From Alistipes sp. UBA940 (GTDB lineage: Bacteria > Bacteroidota > Bacteroidia > Bacteroidales > Rikenellaceae): a DNA stretch of 20,347 bases. A model generated the notes under the pieces. That model saw only the letters and a program-made list of their open reading frames with translations. It ran no database searches and was not told the DNA's origin. The stretch lies in NCBI GenBank assembly GCA_002293425.1, contig DBDE01000027.1:1-20347 (forward strand), in the 5' to 3' direction. Positions 7,746-15,660 of the stretch are shown piece by piece. Within the stretch, counting starts at the first letter, position 1. Every line of letters starts with the position of its first letter. Both the position numbers and the translations under genes were made by a program.

Positions 7746-7753
7746 CGAAGATA
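7746..7753 (-). promoter_or_regulatory. -7-like box before ispF
   Basis: The minus strand reads TATCTTCG, one base from TAnnTTTG, 4 bases before the ispF ATG. It is the inverted partner of the perfect box at 7767-7774 (arms cgaagata and tatctttg). Use would imply a leaderless ispF mRNA. Confidence 0.3.
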
Positions 7754-7766
7754 GAGATTTTTTCGC

Positions 7767-7774
7767 TATCTTTG
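7767..7774 (+). promoter_or_regulatory. -7 promoter box for the nitroreductase
   Basis: The plus strand reads TATCTTTG, a full TAnnTTTG match, with only 5 bases before the ATG at 7780. A start site at the usual distance from this box would fall on or next to the ATG, so the mRNA may be leaderless. Confidence 0.5.
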
Positions 7775-7779
7775 CATCT

Positions 7780-8313
7780 ATGAAAACTTTGACCGAAATT
7801 TTGCAGACGCGGCGAAGCACGCGCAAGTTCGATGGTCGCAAGCCAGGCCGGGATGTCATCGAGGAGCTGTTGCGATTGACTTTTATGGCACCCTCGTCGA
7901 AGAACACCCGTTCGACGAGGTTTATGGTTGTCGAGGATGGCGAAACGTTGGCCAAGATCTCCCGAATGCGCGATTTCGGGTCGGCGTTTCTGGCCGATGC
8001 TCCGTGCGCGATAGTTGTGCTGGGCGATACGGCGACCGACCTGTGGGTGGATAATGCGGCGATCTCGGCCACCATCCTGCAACTCGCGGCCGAGCAGGCC
8101 GGTTTGGCTTCGTGCTGGGTGCATATCAATGGCCGACCGTGCAGGCAGGCCGAGCCTGAGGGCGAGCAGGCGGGCGATTATTTGCGCACTTTTTTGCCTG
8201 TTCCCGCTGGTTGGGAGCCGCTGTGTGTCGTTGCGCTGGGTTATGCCGCCGAACCTCCCCGTCCCCGTACCGCCAAGGACGATTCCGACAAGGTCATTTG
8301 GGTGAATGGTTAG
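7780..8313 (+). CDS. Nitroreductase-family FMN oxidoreductase
   Basis: A 177-residue protein of the nitroreductase fold (FMN-dependent, NAD(P)H-using, normally homodimeric). The opening TEILQTRRSTRKFDGR gives the RRS.R FMN-phosphate contact, MAPSSKNTRS is the conserved PS..N substrate/FMN loop, ATILQLAAEQAGLASCWVHI is the central helix-strand, and PLCVVALGYAAE is the C-terminal flavin strand. Length suits the short, single-domain members. The physiological substrate cannot be read; such proteins reduce nitro compounds, quinones or flavins. The ATG at 7780 matches the family N-terminus even though a perfect -7 box ends 5 bases before it. Its last 20 bases overlap the 3' end of aroC on the other strand. 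Confidence 0.88.
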   Translation: MKTLTEILQTRRSTRKFDGRKPGRDVIEELLRLTFMAPSSKNTRSTRFMVVEDGETLAKISRMRDFGSAFLADAPCAIVVLGDTATDLWVDNAAISATILQLAAEQAGLASCWVHINGRPCRQAEPEGEQAGDYLRTFLPVPAGWEPLCVVALGYAAEPPRPRTAKDDSDKVIWVNG

Positions 8314-9250
8314 CCGTTAGTTCGCACAGTGCGATAGCCAGGCACGCCTCGCACACCACTGCCGCGCGCAGGGCGATGCAGGCGTCGTGGCGGCCCGTGA
8401 TGCGCAGGGGTTCGATCCTGCCGCTGTCGAAATTGTATGTCGACTGCTCGCGCGCAATGCTGGCCGTGGGTTTGATGGCCACGCGAACCACTATCGGATT
8501 GCCGTTCGCGATGCCGCCCACTATGCCGCCGGCGTGGTTGGTGGCGGTGGTTCCGCGTGCATCGACGATGGGGTCGTTGTGCTGGCTGCCCCTCATTCGC
8601 GCGGCGGCAAAACCGCTGCCGAACTCCACACCTTTGACCCCGGGAACGGAGAACAACAGGTGACTGGCGACGCTCTCCACCGAGTCGAAAAATGGTTCGC
8701 CCACACCCACGGGCACATTTTCGGCTATGCACTCGATTATCCCGCCCACCGAGTCGCCCTCTTTTATGGCCGCTTCTATATCACCCGTTTCGATTGTGGC
8801 TGAGCGGAAAGTTATCTCCTTCAACATCTTTTTTGCGACAACTCCCGCCGCCACGAGCCCCAGGGTCAGACGACCGGAGAAATGGCCCCCGCCGTTTAAG
8901 TCGTTATATCGACGAAATTTTTGGCTCGCGACCCAATCGGCGTGGGAAGGGCGCGGATGGTGGGCAAATTGGGCATAGTCGCCCGAGCGGGTATTATCGT
9001 TGCGAAACACGATCGTGAGCGGTGCGCCCGTCGTCACCCCGTTCAGCACACCCGAAACAATCTCGGGAGTATCGCTCTCGATGCGGGGAGTGGTGCCGAA
9101 AGCTCCGCTCCGACGGCGTAGCAGATCGGCCTCGAAATCGGTCGGGCCCAGCGTGATTCCGGGTTCGACGCCATCCACCACCACGCCGATGGCCGCGCCG
9201 TGGGACTCGCCGAAAATGGTTATTCTAAAATTTCTACCGAAACTGTTCAT
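8294..9250 (-). CDS. aroC: Chorismate synthase
   Basis: A 318-residue enzyme for the last shikimate-pathway step, converting EPSP to chorismate with reduced FMN. Visible signatures are FGESHG (13-18) with the catalytic-type His17, RRRSGAFGTTPR, HHPRPSHADWV (98-107) with a second active-site-type His103, GGHFSGRLT, GSQHNDP, NHAGGIVGG and the C-terminal GRHDACIALRA. It is shorter than the ~350-360 residues of many homologues and carries the GGHFSGRLT variant in place of GGRSSARET, a form I associate with some Firmicutes and Bacteroidota. It follows aroA by 16 bases, completing two consecutive pathway steps. Its last 20 bases overlap the end of the convergent nitroreductase gene. Confidence 0.95.
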   Translation of the reverse strand: MNSFGRNFRITIFGESHGAAIGVVVDGVEPGITLGPTDFEADLLRRRSGAFGTTPRIESDTPEIVSGVLNGVTTGAPLTIVFRNDNTRSGDYAQFAHHPRPSHADWVASQKFRRYNDLNGGGHFSGRLTLGLVAAGVVAKKMLKEITFRSATIETGDIEAAIKEGDSVGGIIECIAENVPVGVGEPFFDSVESVASHLLFSVPGVKGVEFGSGFAAARMRGSQHNDPIVDARGTTATNHAGGIVGGIANGNPIVVRVAIKPTASIAREQSTYNFDSGRIEPLRITGRHDACIALRAAVVCEACLAIALCELTANHSPK

Positions 9251-9266
9251 CTTAATGACAGGTTAG

Positions 9267-10523
9267 TTATTGCAAGAGCTGTTCATAGTCGTTCCAGAAA
9301 TTTGCATAAGATTTGTCGACACACTCCGCACCGGTGATGGTCAACGGACCCTGGGCGCGCAATCCCGCCACAGCCAGCGCCATCGCAATGCGGTGGTCGG
9401 AGTGACTGTCGACGACGACTCCTTCGGAGTCGTGAGTGAAGAGTGAAGAGTGAAGAGTGAAGAGTTGGCTACGCGACATTTTTTTGTCGCCCCCGTGTAT
9501 TTTCATCACATTGGCCTCGGTAAGGTCGACGTGGATATTCAGCTTGGCGAACTCGGTGCGAATGGCTTGGGCGCGGTCGGACTCTTTGTGAACAAGCCTG
9601 TCTGTCCCCGTTATGGTCGAAACCCCGTCTGCCGCCGCCGCGAGTGCCGCCAGAGCAGGAAATAAATCTGGACAATCGGTAGCGTCGAACGAGATAGGTT
9701 TCAGGCAGGACGCTTTTTTCGGCTCTCGGCACCTCACCCAATCCTCGCCCTGCTCCACCCTCGCTCCGGCCATCCGCAATGCATCGACTATCCGCACATC
9801 GGCCTGCAACGAATCGGCGCGCAAACCGCGCACCGTCACATCGCCCGCCACGGCACCCGCAACCAGCAAACACGCCGCCGCACTCCAATCGCCCTCTATC
9901 GGTACATCGACGCACCGATAACTCTGCCCACCACGAACCGAAAACTGTTCATAACCGCGATTCTCCACCTCCACCCCGAACGCACGCAACACTTCGAGCG
10001 TAATATCGACATAAGGAGTGCTCCGAAGTCCGGTGACCCTGATAAAAGTATCCTCTGTGGCCAACGGTGCGGCCATCAGCAGTCCCGTCAGAAACTGCGA
10101 CGAAACGCTCCCGTCCAGCTCCACCCTGCCGCCCCGCATCGGTCCGCGAACGGTGATGGGCAAAAAGCCGTCGTTGTCCGAAACCTCCACCCCCAACACC
10201 CTGAGTGCCTCCGCCATCTGGCCCATCGGCCGGTTGAGTATCGAGCCGCGGCCGGTGATGGTGACGGGTTTGTTTCCCAAAGCAGCGATGGGCGTGAAAA
10301 GTCGGGCAGACAATCCGGATTCATTAACATTCAGGGTGTCGGCTCCCGAACGCAGAGATCCCACAACTCCGAGAGCGGCAGATATATCGTCACAAGTTGT
10401 CTGGTCGATATGACTCGACAGCCCCGCCAGATACCTCGCCGCCACTATGCGCTGGGCATAGCTCTTGGAGGGCGGCGCAGTGACGGTGCCGCAAACACGA
10501 GCAGGTATAACGATCTTGTCCAA
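9267..10523 (-). CDS. aroA: 3-phosphoshikimate 1-carboxyvinyltransferase (EPSP synthase)
   Basis: A 418-residue cytosolic enzyme joining shikimate 3-phosphate and PEP. Active-site features are APPSKSYAQR (Lys20, Ser21), GRGSILNRPM, SSQFLTGLLMAAPL, DCPDLFPALAALAA (Asp286-type general acid/base), TDRLVHKESDRA and DSHSDHRIAMALA. The start is TTG at 10523-10521: an in-frame TGA lies three codons upstream at 10530-10532, and no ATG or GTG fits before the APPSKS motif. Only one base separates it from the lptB stop, so translation is probably coupled. Residues 346-368, between IHGG and VVVDSHSDHRIAM, are an insertion with LFTLHSSLFT, coded by a hairpin plus a 7-bp tandem repeat (9415-9465). The insert lies in a loop just before the conserved DSHSDHR motif, and the frame stays open. 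Confidence 0.95.
   Translation of the reverse strand: MDKIVIPARVCGTVTAPPSKSYAQRIVAARYLAGLSSHIDQTTCDDISAALGVVGSLRSGADTLNVNESGLSARLFTPIAALGNKPVTITGRGSILNRPMGQMAEALRVLGVEVSDNDGFLPITVRGPMRGGRVELDGSVSSQFLTGLLMAAPLATEDTFIRVTGLRSTPYVDITLEVLRAFGVEVENRGYEQFSVRGGQSYRCVDVPIEGDWSAAACLLVAGAVAGDVTVRGLRADSLQADVRIVDALRMAGARVEQGEDWVRCREPKKASCLKPISFDATDCPDLFPALAALAAAADGVSTITGTDRLVHKESDRAQAIRTEFAKLNIHVDLTEANVMKIHGGDKKMSRSQLFTLHSSLFTHDSEGVVVDSHSDHRIAMALAVAGLRAQGPLTITGAECVDKSYANFWNDYEQLLQ
9415..9433. repeat. Perfect 8-bp inverted repeat (hairpin) inside aroA
   Basis: Arms acgactcc and ggagtcgt are perfect reverse complements around a 3-base ttc loop. It directly abuts the 7-bp tandem repeat at 9434-9465 and codes for part of the aroA insertion. 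Confidence 0.8.
9434..9465 (+). repeat. 7-bp tandem repeat (gagtgaa, 4.6 copies) inside aroA
   Basis: Four exact copies of gagtgaa plus gagt, 32 bp. On the aroA strand it codes for Leu/Phe/Thr/His/Ser residues (LFTLHSSLFT). The unit is not a multiple of three, so gain or loss of one copy would shift the aroA frame before its DSHSDHRIAM motif. Confidence 0.95.
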
Positions 10524-10524
10524 A

Positions 10525-11259
10525 CTATCTCAACGTAAAATCCTTGCCCAGATAGACCTCGCGCACCTTTTCGTCGGCGGCGAGCTCTTCGGCCGTGCCC
10601 GCTTTCAGGATCTTTCCCTCGAACAGCAGATATGTACGGTCGGTGATGGAGAGCGTCTCGTGGACATTGTGGTCGGTGATGATGACGCCGATATTGCGCT
10701 CTTTCAACGACCGCACGATGCTCTGAATATCCTCCACCGCGATGGGGTCGACGCCCGCAAAGGGCTCGTCGAGCAGAATGAAGGCCGGATTGATGGCCAC
10801 CGCCCGCGCAATCTCGCACCGACGCCGCTCGCCCCCCGAGAGCTGAATGCCGAGGCTTTTGCGCACCTTGCCCAACCCGAACTCGGCTATGAGAGCCTCC
10901 AGCCGCTCGTGCTGATACTCCGGTGTGAAGTCGGTCATTTCGAGCACAGCGCGAATGTTGTCCTCGACGCTCAACCGGCGGAACACCGAAGCTTCCTGCG
11001 CCAGATAGCCCACCCCCATTTGCGCCCGCCGATAGACGGGCAGCTTGGTGATGTCGGTCGAAACGCCCTCCTTTTCCAGAAATATCTGTCCGTCGTTGGG
11101 TTTTACAAGTCCGACTATCATATAGAAAGTGGTGGTTTTTCCCGCCCCGTTGGGTCCCAGCAAACCGACTATCTCGCCCTGATTGACGTCGATCGAAACG
11201 TGATCGACAACGGTGCGCGCCTTGTACTGCTTGACCAGGTTGTTGGTGTACAATCTCAT
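10525..11259 (-). CDS. lptB: LPS export ABC transporter ATPase
   Basis: A 244-residue cytoplasmic ATPase of the LptB2FGC complex that extracts LPS from the inner membrane. Walker A GPNGAGKTT (35-43), Q-loop GYLAQEASVFRRLSV (Gln88), signature LSGGERRR (140-147), Walker B ILLDEP (161-166, Glu165) and switch ITDHNV (His197) are intact. The sequence YLAQEASVFRRLSVEDNI and the DEPFAGVDPIAV stretch are diagnostic of LptB rather than LivF or LivG. Length is typical. No lptF/G/C gene is in the window. It leads the unit lptB-aroA-aroC, joined to aroA by a one-base gap, so envelope LPS export and aromatic synthesis are probably co-transcribed here. A one-mismatch -7-like box (11282-11289) lies 22 bases upstream. 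Confidence 0.95.
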   Translation of the reverse strand: MRLYTNNLVKQYKARTVVDHVSIDVNQGEIVGLLGPNGAGKTTTFYMIVGLVKPNDGQIFLEKEGVSTDITKLPVYRRAQMGVGYLAQEASVFRRLSVEDNIRAVLEMTDFTPEYQHERLEALIAEFGLGKVRKSLGIQLSGGERRRCEIARAVAINPAFILLDEPFAGVDPIAVEDIQSIVRSLKERNIGVIITDHNVHETLSITDRTYLLFEGKILKAGTAEELAADEKVREVYLGKDFTLR

Positions 11260-11281
11260 ATTTTTGTCCGAAAAATTTGTG

Positions 11282-11289
11282 TAAAGATA
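11282..11289 (-). promoter_or_regulatory. Possible -7 box for lptB-aroA-aroC
   Basis: The minus strand reads TATCTTTA, one base from TAnnTTTG, 22 bases before the lptB ATG in the 60-base divergent gap with recQ. It is supported only by position and partial match. Confidence 0.3.
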
Positions 11290-11299
11290 AAAAAAATAT

Positions 11300-11307
11300 T
11301 ACTTTTA
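11300..11307 (+). promoter_or_regulatory. Possible -7 box for recQ and downstream genes
   Basis: The plus strand reads TACTTTTA, one base from TAnnTTTG, 12 bases before the recQ ATG. It is supported only by position and partial match. Confidence 0.3.
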
Positions 11308-11319
11308 ATCGTTAAAACG

Positions 11320-13503
11320 ATGAACTACACCGATTCCGAGATTTTTGAGAGGCTGAAGCAGTACTTCGGTTTTACTGCTTTTAAAGGCAACCAGCTGGAC
11401 GTTATCCGCAACGTTCTGGCGGGCAGGGACACCTTTGTGTTGATGCCCACGGGGGGCGGGAAATCGCTGTGCTATCAGCTTCCGGCGTTGATGATGCCAG
11501 GGGTGGCTATCGTCATATCTCCGCTCATTGCCCTGATGAAGAACCAGGTGGATGCGATGAGGGCTTTTTCGGAGAGCGACGGGGTGGCCCATTTTCTCAA
11601 TTCGTCGCTCAACAAGAACGCCATTGCGGCGGTCAGGGAGGATGTGTTGAGCGGCAAGACCAAGCTGCTCTACTTCGCGCCCGAATCGCTCACCAAGGAG
11701 GACAACATTCTTTTTCTGCGCAAGGTGGGGGTTTCGTTCTTTGCCATCGACGAGGCGCACTGCATCTCCGAATGGGGCCACGACTTCCGGCCGGAGTATC
11801 GGCGCATCCGTCCCATCATCAACGACATAGGGAGTGCGCCAATCATTGCACTGACCGCCACGGCGACGCCCAAGGTGCAGATGGATATTCAAAAAAATCT
11901 GGGGATGAGCGATGCCCAGGTCTTCAAGAGCTCGTTCAACAGGCCCAACCTGTACTATGAGGTGAGGCCGAAGGTGAACGAATTGAAGGAGATAATCAGG
12001 TACATCAAAAACAACCAGGGCAAGAGCGGTATCATCTATTGCCTGAGCCGCAAGAAGGTGGAAGAGCTTACCGAGCTGTTGCTGGCCAACGGGGTGAAAG
12101 CACACGCCTATCACGCGGGGCTCGACGCCGCGACGAGAGCACGCAATCAGGACGACTTTCTGCACGAAAATGTCGATGTCATCGTCGCCACCATAGCTTT
12201 CGGGATGGGGATCGACAAGCCCGACGTGAGGTATGTTATCCACTATGACATTCCGAAGAGTCTGGAAGGTTATTATCAGGAGACGGGGCGCGCCGGACGC
12301 GACGGTGGCGAGGGGAAATGCGTGACGTTCTACTCCTACAAGGACATTCAGAAGCTCGAAAAGTTTATGCAGGGCAAGCCCATCGCCGAGCAGGAGATAG
12401 GCAAACTGTTGTTGGCCGAGACGGTGAGCTATGCCGAGTCGTCAATATGTCGACGCAAGACGCTGTTGCACTATTTCGGCGAGACGTACGACAGGGACAA
12501 CTGCGGGAGCTGCGACAACTGCCTCAATCCGCGGCCGAAGGTCGAGGCGCAGGGGGATATGGAACTGGCTCTCGAAACGCTCGGGGTTATAGGCGATAAG
12601 TTCAAGATAGATTATTTGGAGAGCGTGCTGGTCGGCAAGTCCTCCACCCTGGTCAAGAGCTATCGCCATCACAAGTTGGAGCAGTTCGGGGCGGGGTCGG
12701 CCCATGACGAACGCTATTGGGGAGCGGTGATCCGGCAGGGGCTGATATTGGGGTTGATAGATAAGAATATCGAGAATTACGGGCTACTGTCGGTGACCGA
12801 CAAGGGGCGCGAGTTTCTGAACAAACCCTATCCTGTTACGGTGACGCTGGACCACAATTATGACAGTGCCGACGGCGATCCGGTCGGTGTGCCGGCCAAA
12901 GGCGGCGGCGCGGACGAGGAGCTCTACGCGATGTTGAAGGAGTTGAACAAAAAGGTGGCCAAGCAGCACTCGCTTCCGCCGTTCGTCATCTTCGGCGAGC
13001 CTTCGTTGGAGGATATGGCCATCAACTATCCTATCACCGTCGAGGAGTTGCAGTCGATAAGCGGCGTGGGTGCGGGCAAAGCGAAGAAGTTCGGGGCTCC
13101 GTTTGTGGAGTTGATAGCCCGATATGTGGAGGAGAAAGATATTGTCCGGCCGCAGGATATGGTGGTCAAGAGCGTCGCCAATCGTAGCGAGGGCAAGGTC
13201 TACATCATTCAGTCGATCGACCGCAAGATGGATTTGCAAGATATTGCGCGGGCGCGGGACCTCGATTTCGGAGAGTTGCTGACCGAGATAGAGAGCATCG
13301 TCAATTCGGGAACCAAGGTGAATATCAGCTATTATATCGCCGATGCGATGGACGAAGAGAAGGCACAGGAGATATATCTCTATTTTGCCGAGGATGCGGA
13401 GAGCGACTCGATTGACGAGGCGTTGAAGGAGCTGGGCCCCGAGTTCACCGAAGAGGAGATACGGCTTGTTCGCATAAAATTCATTTGTGAGCAAGGTCAT
13501 TGA
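11320..13503 (+). CDS. recQ: RecQ-family ATP-dependent DNA helicase
   Basis: A 727-residue 3'-5' DNA helicase of SF2. Walker A TGGGKS (44-49), DEAH (144-147) followed by the RecQ aromatic-rich loop CISEWGHDFRPEY, SAT-like LTATATP, and motif VI YYQETGRAGRDG are all present. The zinc site is Cys377, Cys395, Cys398 and Cys401. A winged-helix domain (about 410-505) and an HRDC domain (about 533-602, YPITVEELQSISGVG) follow. The last ~120 residues form an acidic, helical C-terminal extension common in Bacteroidota RecQ and probably a helix-turn-helix-like domain. The ATG at 11320 gives the N-terminus MNYTDSEIFERLKQYFGF; the frame is open further upstream, but only as antisense of lptB. Its TGA overlaps the rsmA ATG by one base. 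Confidence 0.96.
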   Translation: MNYTDSEIFERLKQYFGFTAFKGNQLDVIRNVLAGRDTFVLMPTGGGKSLCYQLPALMMPGVAIVISPLIALMKNQVDAMRAFSESDGVAHFLNSSLNKNAIAAVREDVLSGKTKLLYFAPESLTKEDNILFLRKVGVSFFAIDEAHCISEWGHDFRPEYRRIRPIINDIGSAPIIALTATATPKVQMDIQKNLGMSDAQVFKSSFNRPNLYYEVRPKVNELKEIIRYIKNNQGKSGIIYCLSRKKVEELTELLLANGVKAHAYHAGLDAATRARNQDDFLHENVDVIVATIAFGMGIDKPDVRYVIHYDIPKSLEGYYQETGRAGRDGGEGKCVTFYSYKDIQKLEKFMQGKPIAEQEIGKLLLAETVSYAESSICRRKTLLHYFGETYDRDNCGSCDNCLNPRPKVEAQGDMELALETLGVIGDKFKIDYLESVLVGKSSTLVKSYRHHKLEQFGAGSAHDERYWGAVIRQGLILGLIDKNIENYGLLSVTDKGREFLNKPYPVTVTLDHNYDSADGDPVGVPAKGGGADEELYAMLKELNKKVAKQHSLPPFVIFGEPSLEDMAINYPITVEELQSISGVGAGKAKKFGAPFVELIARYVEEKDIVRPQDMVVKSVANRSEGKVYIIQSIDRKMDLQDIARARDLDFGELLTEIESIVNSGTKVNISYYIADAMDEEKAQEIYLYFAEDAESDSIDEALKELGPEFTEEEIRLVRIKFICEQGH

Positions 13504-14267
13504 TGGTCAGGGCGAAAAAACATTTGGGGCAGCATTTTCTGACCGACCTGGGCATCGCGCGGCGGATAGTGGACGCTGTCGATGGAGGAACCGTTCTTGA
13601 AATCGGTTGCGGGATGGGGGTGTTGACGCAGTTCCTGTTGGAGCGCGACGATGTGGAGCTTTGGGGCGTGGAGGTGGACAGGGAGAGTGTGGAGTATCTA
13701 CGCGAACGGTTTGTGCAGTTTTCGCCCAGACTCGTAGAGGGCGACTTTTTGCGATTCGACATCGGAGAACGGTTTCCCGACGGGGTGCGCGTGGTCGGCA
13801 ATTTTCCCTACAACATCTCGTCGCAGATATTTTTCAAGGTGTTGGACAATCGCGATCTGGTGCCCGAGGTGGTGGGAATGGTGCAGCGCGAGGTGGCGCA
13901 GAGGATTGCCGAGCCGCCCGGGAGCCGCACTTATGGCATCCTGAGTGTGCTGTTGCAGGTGTGGTACGACATCGAATATCTGTTTACCGTCTCGGAGGGT
14001 GTGTTTTTGCCGCCGCCCAAGGTGAAGAGTGCGGTGGTGAGGTTGAGGCGCAACGGTGTGGCGACTTTGGGGTGTGACGAGAAGCTTTTTGTTAAGGTGG
14101 TCAAGGCGGCGTTCGGACAGCGGCGCAAGATGCTCAGGAACGCGCTACGGGCTGTGTTTGGCGATATGGGCGGGGCCGAGCATCCGTTTTTTACGCGTCG
14201 GGCGGAAACCCTGTCGGTCGCTGAATTTGTCGAGTTGACCAATTGGATAAACAATCAGAAAATATGA
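13503..14267 (+). CDS. rsmA: 16S rRNA (A1518/A1519-N6)-dimethyltransferase
   Basis: A 254-residue SAM-dependent methyltransferase (KsgA) that dimethylates two adjacent adenines near the 3' end of 16S rRNA during small-subunit assembly. AKKHLGQHFL at the N-terminus, SAM motif I LEIGCGMGVLT, the acidic VEVDRE, and the catalytic NFPYNISSQI (NLPY..S type) are present, as is the C-terminal AAFGQRRKMLRNAL. Length is normal. The ATG at 13503 overlaps the recQ stop as TGATG; a TTG one codon earlier is less likely. Its own stop overlaps the next ATG as ATGA. Both junctions suggest coupled translation along recQ-rsmA-oxidoreductase. Confidence 0.96.
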   Translation: MVRAKKHLGQHFLTDLGIARRIVDAVDGGTVLEIGCGMGVLTQFLLERDDVELWGVEVDRESVEYLRERFVQFSPRLVEGDFLRFDIGERFPDGVRVVGNFPYNISSQIFFKVLDNRDLVPEVVGMVQREVAQRIAEPPGSRTYGILSVLLQVWYDIEYLFTVSEGVFLPPPKVKSAVVRLRRNGVATLGCDEKLFVKVVKAAFGQRRKMLRNALRAVFGDMGGAEHPFFTRRAETLSVAEFVELTNWINNQKI

Positions 14268-15655
14268 AGCGACGAGATTTTATCAAGACTTCGCTGGTCG
14301 GGGCGGGGTTGGCGGCGGTTCCCGGGGTGGAGCTGTTCGGTTCTCCGAAAAAAACCGCCCGAGCAGACAAGGTGCGTCTGGCCTGTATCGGCATTGGAAA
14401 CCGCGGATGGGACCTGGTGAGGGAGTTCACAAAGACCGGACTGTGCGACATTGTGGCGTTGTGCGACGTCGATCTGGATGCCGGCTTTTGTGACAATGCA
14501 AAAAAGGCGCACCCCAAGGCGAAACTGTTTCGCGATTTTCGGGAGATGTTCGACCGGATTGCGGGTGAGTTCGACGCGGTGAGCATTGCGATCCCCGACC
14601 ACGCCCACTTTCCGGCGGTGATGCTGGCGATGGCGATGGGCAAGCACGTTTATGTCGAAAAGCCTATGGCGCGCACGTTCTATGAGGTGCAGTTGATGAT
14701 GGATGCGGCGCGGCGAAACCCGCGTTTGGTCACCCAGGTGGGCAATCAGGGGCACTCCGAAGCCAACTATTTTCAGTTTCGCGCGTGGCAGGATGCCGGA
14801 ATAATCGGGGATGTGACCCGAGTGGTGGCCCATATGAATTCGCCGCGCAGGTGGCACGCCTATCCGCAAAATCCCTCCCGTCCGCCCCAGGCCGAGCAGG
14901 TTCCGCACGGTATGGATTGGAACGTGTGGCTCGGAACGGCGATGTGGCACGACTTCAGTCCGAAATATCATCCGGGCGATTGGCGCAGTTGGTGGGACTT
15001 CGGGATGGGTGCGCTGGGTGATTGGGGGGCTCACATTCTGGACACCGTGCACGAATTTCTGCACCTCGGGTTGCCCTCGGAGGTTGATCCGGTGAAGTTG
15101 GAGGGACGGAACGACTATTTCTTTCCGTTGAGCTCCACTATCAATTTCAAGTTTCCTGCAAGGGGTGCGATGCCGGCGTGCGATGTGATGTGGTATGACG
15201 GAACGGACAATCTGCCCCCGTTGCCCGAAGGTTATGGGGCTTCGGAGTTGGATCCCAACATTCCGCCCAGCGGCAACAACACCGTCGTGGCGTCGCAGCT
15301 CAATCCGGGCAAGATCATCTACTCCCGCGAGAGAATATTCAAGGGAGGAAGCCACGGCAGCACGCTGGAGATTATTTCGGGAGACAGTTCGGGGTTGCCC
15401 GAGGTTCCGCCCAGCCCGTCGAACCACTATGCCAACTTTTTGCTGGCGGTTCGGGGCGAGGAGCGGACGCGGTCGCCGTTCGAGATCCACGGGCCATTGG
15501 CGCAGGTGTTCTGTTTGGGCGTTGCGGCGCAGAGGTTGGGACGCAAGCTGACGGTGGACAGGAGCACGGGAGCGATTTCGGGCGATCCGATCGCCAATGC
15601 ACTTCTGGCCGGAGCACCGCCACGGGGTGAATGGGAAGAATTTTATAGATTATAA
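14264..15655 (+). CDS. Tat-exported Gfo/Idh/MocA family oxidoreductase
   Basis: A 463-residue NAD(P)-dependent oxidoreductase. MKRRDFIKTSLVGAGLAAVP is a twin-arginine (Tat) signal, so it is probably folded with its cofactor and exported to the periplasm. The Rossmann motif is CIGIGNRG (41-48), and EKPM (132-135) marks the dinucleotide-binding family. The C-terminal part has PKYHPGDWRSWWDFGMGAL and GDWGAHILDTVHEF, typical of the Bacteroidota/Planctomycetota branch with a GFO_IDH_MocA_C2-type domain. Relatives oxidise sugar C3 to a keto group, and GH109 glycosidases come from the same superfamily, so hydrolase activity is an alternative. The start at 14264 overlaps the rsmA stop (ATGA) and begins exactly at the Tat signal; a TTG 21 bases earlier would spoil it. 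A DUF1080 gene follows after 5 bases. Confidence 0.88.
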   Translation: MKRRDFIKTSLVGAGLAAVPGVELFGSPKKTARADKVRLACIGIGNRGWDLVREFTKTGLCDIVALCDVDLDAGFCDNAKKAHPKAKLFRDFREMFDRIAGEFDAVSIAIPDHAHFPAVMLAMAMGKHVYVEKPMARTFYEVQLMMDAARRNPRLVTQVGNQGHSEANYFQFRAWQDAGIIGDVTRVVAHMNSPRRWHAYPQNPSRPPQAEQVPHGMDWNVWLGTAMWHDFSPKYHPGDWRSWWDFGMGALGDWGAHILDTVHEFLHLGLPSEVDPVKLEGRNDYFFPLSSTINFKFPARGAMPACDVMWYDGTDNLPPLPEGYGASELDPNIPPSGNNTVVASQLNPGKIIYSRERIFKGGSHGSTLEIISGDSSGLPEVPPSPSNHYANFLLAVRGEERTRSPFEIHGPLAQVFCLGVAAQRLGRKLTVDRSTGAISGDPIANALLAGAPPRGEWEEFYRL

Positions 15656-15660
15656 TAGTT

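Noticed and set aside
10465..11319. Extension of recQ to 1012 residues
   Set aside because: The added 285 residues are antisense of aroA and lptB and show no domain; the RecQ N-terminus is at 11320.
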